Origin: Planctomycetota bacterium
Lineage (GTDB): Bacteria; Planctomycetota; Phycisphaerae; Phycisphaerales; UBA1924
NCBI GenBank assembly: GCA_018968885.1
Contig: JAGWZK010000011.1
Location: 1 to 64,000, forward strand
DNA length: 64,000 nt
Direction: 5' to 3'
Below, in pieces: positions 62,974 through 64,000 of the stretch. The notes below the pieces were generated by a model. The model made no database searches. It worked only from the letters and a program-made list of their open reading frames with translations, and was not told where the DNA came from. Numbering within the stretch: the stretch's first letter is position 1; each line of letters starts with the position of its first letter. The translations under genes and the position numbers were made by a program.

Positions 62974-64000
62974 ATGTCCACCCCCGCGCGAACCCTGGGC
63001 ATCTTCGACACCACCTGCATCGTCATCGGTGCCATCGTCGGCGTCGGCATCTTCTTCTCCCCCGGCAAAGTTGCCGCACTCAGCGGCACGCCATCTCTCG
63101 TCCTTCTCACCTGGGCCGCCGGTGGATTTCTCGCCCTCTGCGGCGCACTGTGCTTTGCTGAACTCGGTCGCCGCCGCTCCGGCCCCGGCGCGCAATATCA
63201 GATTCTCCGTGATGCATTTGGCCCCCTGCTCGGTTTTCTCTTTGTCTTCTGTAATGCCACCGCCGTGCAGGCCGGCTCCATCGGCATCATCGCTTTCATC
63301 TGCGCTGACAATCTCTTCGCCATCTTCACGCCACACGAACCCGACTGGCTCTTTCGCCTGTACCTCACCCTCGCTCTCATCATTACCATCACCGCCACCA
63401 ATCTCGCTGGTGTCCGCTGGGGTTCGCGCGTTCAGAATCTCACCGTCATCTGCAAGATCGCCGCGCTCCTGGCCATCGCCGCCCTCGCTGCTTTCATGGC
63501 GCCATCCACCCCACCTCAACCCGGTCCACCGCCAGAACCCCTCGATCCACTTCAAGGTGTTCTCGCCGGGCTCATTCCCGCCTTCTTTGCTTATGGCGGC
63601 TGGCAGCACGCACTCTGGATTTCTGGCGAAGTCAAAGACCCCCGCCGCACGCTTCCCCTCGGCATCCTCTCTGGCACCGCCATCGTCGTCGCCATCTACC
63701 TCATCGCTAATTGGGCCTACCTCACACTTCTCGGCCACGCCGGTGTCGCCGCCAGCAAAACTCTCGCTGCCGATGCCGTCGCCACCATCTATCCCGATAT
63801 CGGCCGCCGCGTCGTCGCCGCCGCCGTCGCCATCTCCGCATTCGGCGTCTTGAACGCCCAACTTCTCTCCGGTCCGCGCCTCGTCAGCTCCATGGCCGCC
63901 GATGGCAATTTCTTCCCCATCTTCGCGCGCACCAATTCCAAGAGCACACCCACCGCCGCGATCCTCTTGCTCTCTCTCTGCGCCATCGCCCTCGTCCTCA
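62974..64000 (+). CDS. APC-superfamily amino acid permease, partial (right edge)
   Basis: The first ~342 residues are present. They have the APC opening GIFDTTCIVIGAIVGVGIFF (helix 1 with the GxG substrate loop), followed by regularly spaced membrane helices: LLTWAAGGFLALCGALCFAE, LGFLFVFCNATAVQAGSIG, LTLALIITITATNLAGV, VICKIAALLAIAALAAFMA and GILSGTAIVVAIYLIANWAY. GLIPAFFAYGGWQHALWISG and EVKDPRRTLPLG match helix 6 and the loop after it. It should move amino acids or polyamines across the inner membrane. The end lies outside the window. Confidence 0.9.
   Translation, partial: MSTPARTLGIFDTTCIVIGAIVGVGIFFSPGKVAALSGTPSLVLLTWAAGGFLALCGALCFAELGRRRSGPGAQYQILRDAFGPLLGFLFVFCNATAVQAGSIGIIAFICADNLFAIFTPHEPDWLFRLYLTLALIITITATNLAGVRWGSRVQNLTVICKIAALLAIAALAAFMAPSTPPQPGPPPEPLDPLQGVLAGLIPAFFAYGGWQHALWISGEVKDPRRTLPLGILSGTAIVVAIYLIANWAYLTLLGHAGVAASKTLAADAVATIYPDIGRRVVAAAVAISAFGVLNAQLLSGPRLVSSMAADGNFFPIFARTNSKSTPTAAILLLSLCAIALVL

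Overview
The window is GC-rich chromosomal DNA from a diderm bacterium, most likely a Phycisphaerae-type planctomycete. The main evidence is three secreted proteins ending in the 'GC-type' dockerin tail (DFN.D..VDFFDYLDF...GC), supported by DUF1080, fibro-slime and beta-helix secreted proteins, MurA (peptidoglycan) and LpxK/GmhA (LPS-type outer membrane). The taxon is inferred from gene content, not from a marker tree. I see no integrase, transposase, CRISPR array or prophage.

Layout. 0-8.1 kb: a secreted protein (cut by the left edge) behind a WYL regulator, divergent from an addB-addA recombination nuclease pair. 8.3-14.8 kb: PQQ-like lipoprotein, purH, DUF1080 lipoprotein, fibro-slime protein and murA. 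14.8-21.3 kb: a damaged zone with two GC-dockerin genes and a membrane-anchored otsA, each broken by stop codons or frameshifts. 21.3-22.4 kb: a small zinc-ribbon protein and a zeta-toxin-like kinase with an overlapping small gene. 22.4-29.2 kb: citrate synthase, a beta-lactamase-fold hydrolase, M28 peptidase, ruvB and aspartate aminotransferase. 29.2-40.2 kb: beta-helix protein, a GspF-like protein, an NfeD operon, agmatinase-like protein, MmgE/PrpD, a nitrilase-family amidase and gmhA. 40.2-54.3 kb: an aminotransferase/sulfotransferase-like pair, two small membrane proteins, hmgA, a serine hydrolase lipoprotein, a PH-domain protein, a truncated third GC-dockerin protein, prolyl oligopeptidase, a DtxR regulator, tRNA-Asp and a coiled-coil envelope protein. 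54.4-64 kb: lpxK, a membrane protein, Maf, mutL, proS, a radical SAM protein, a DinB-fold protein and an APC permease cut by the right edge.

The most interesting pattern is regulatory. About seventeen genes have a TANNNT-type -10 box only 5-9 nt before the start codon (commonest gap 6 nt, commonest sequence TACCCT), which puts the transcription start on or next to the start codon. These genes mostly lack a Shine-Dalgarno sequence. The others (for example fibro-slime, M28 peptidase, ruvB, PrpD, nitrilase, prolyl oligopeptidase) have clear GGAG-type sites. The genome therefore appears to use leaderless and leadered mRNAs side by side, and the boxes also fix many start codons. A second pattern is that three premature stops between 16.1 and 19.9 kb can each be explained by one G-to-A change on the + strand. 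Structured intergenic repeats with TGAAA-loop hairpins lie at 40.3 and 47.4 kb. All coordinates, counts and family calls were made by reading the sequence; no searches were run.
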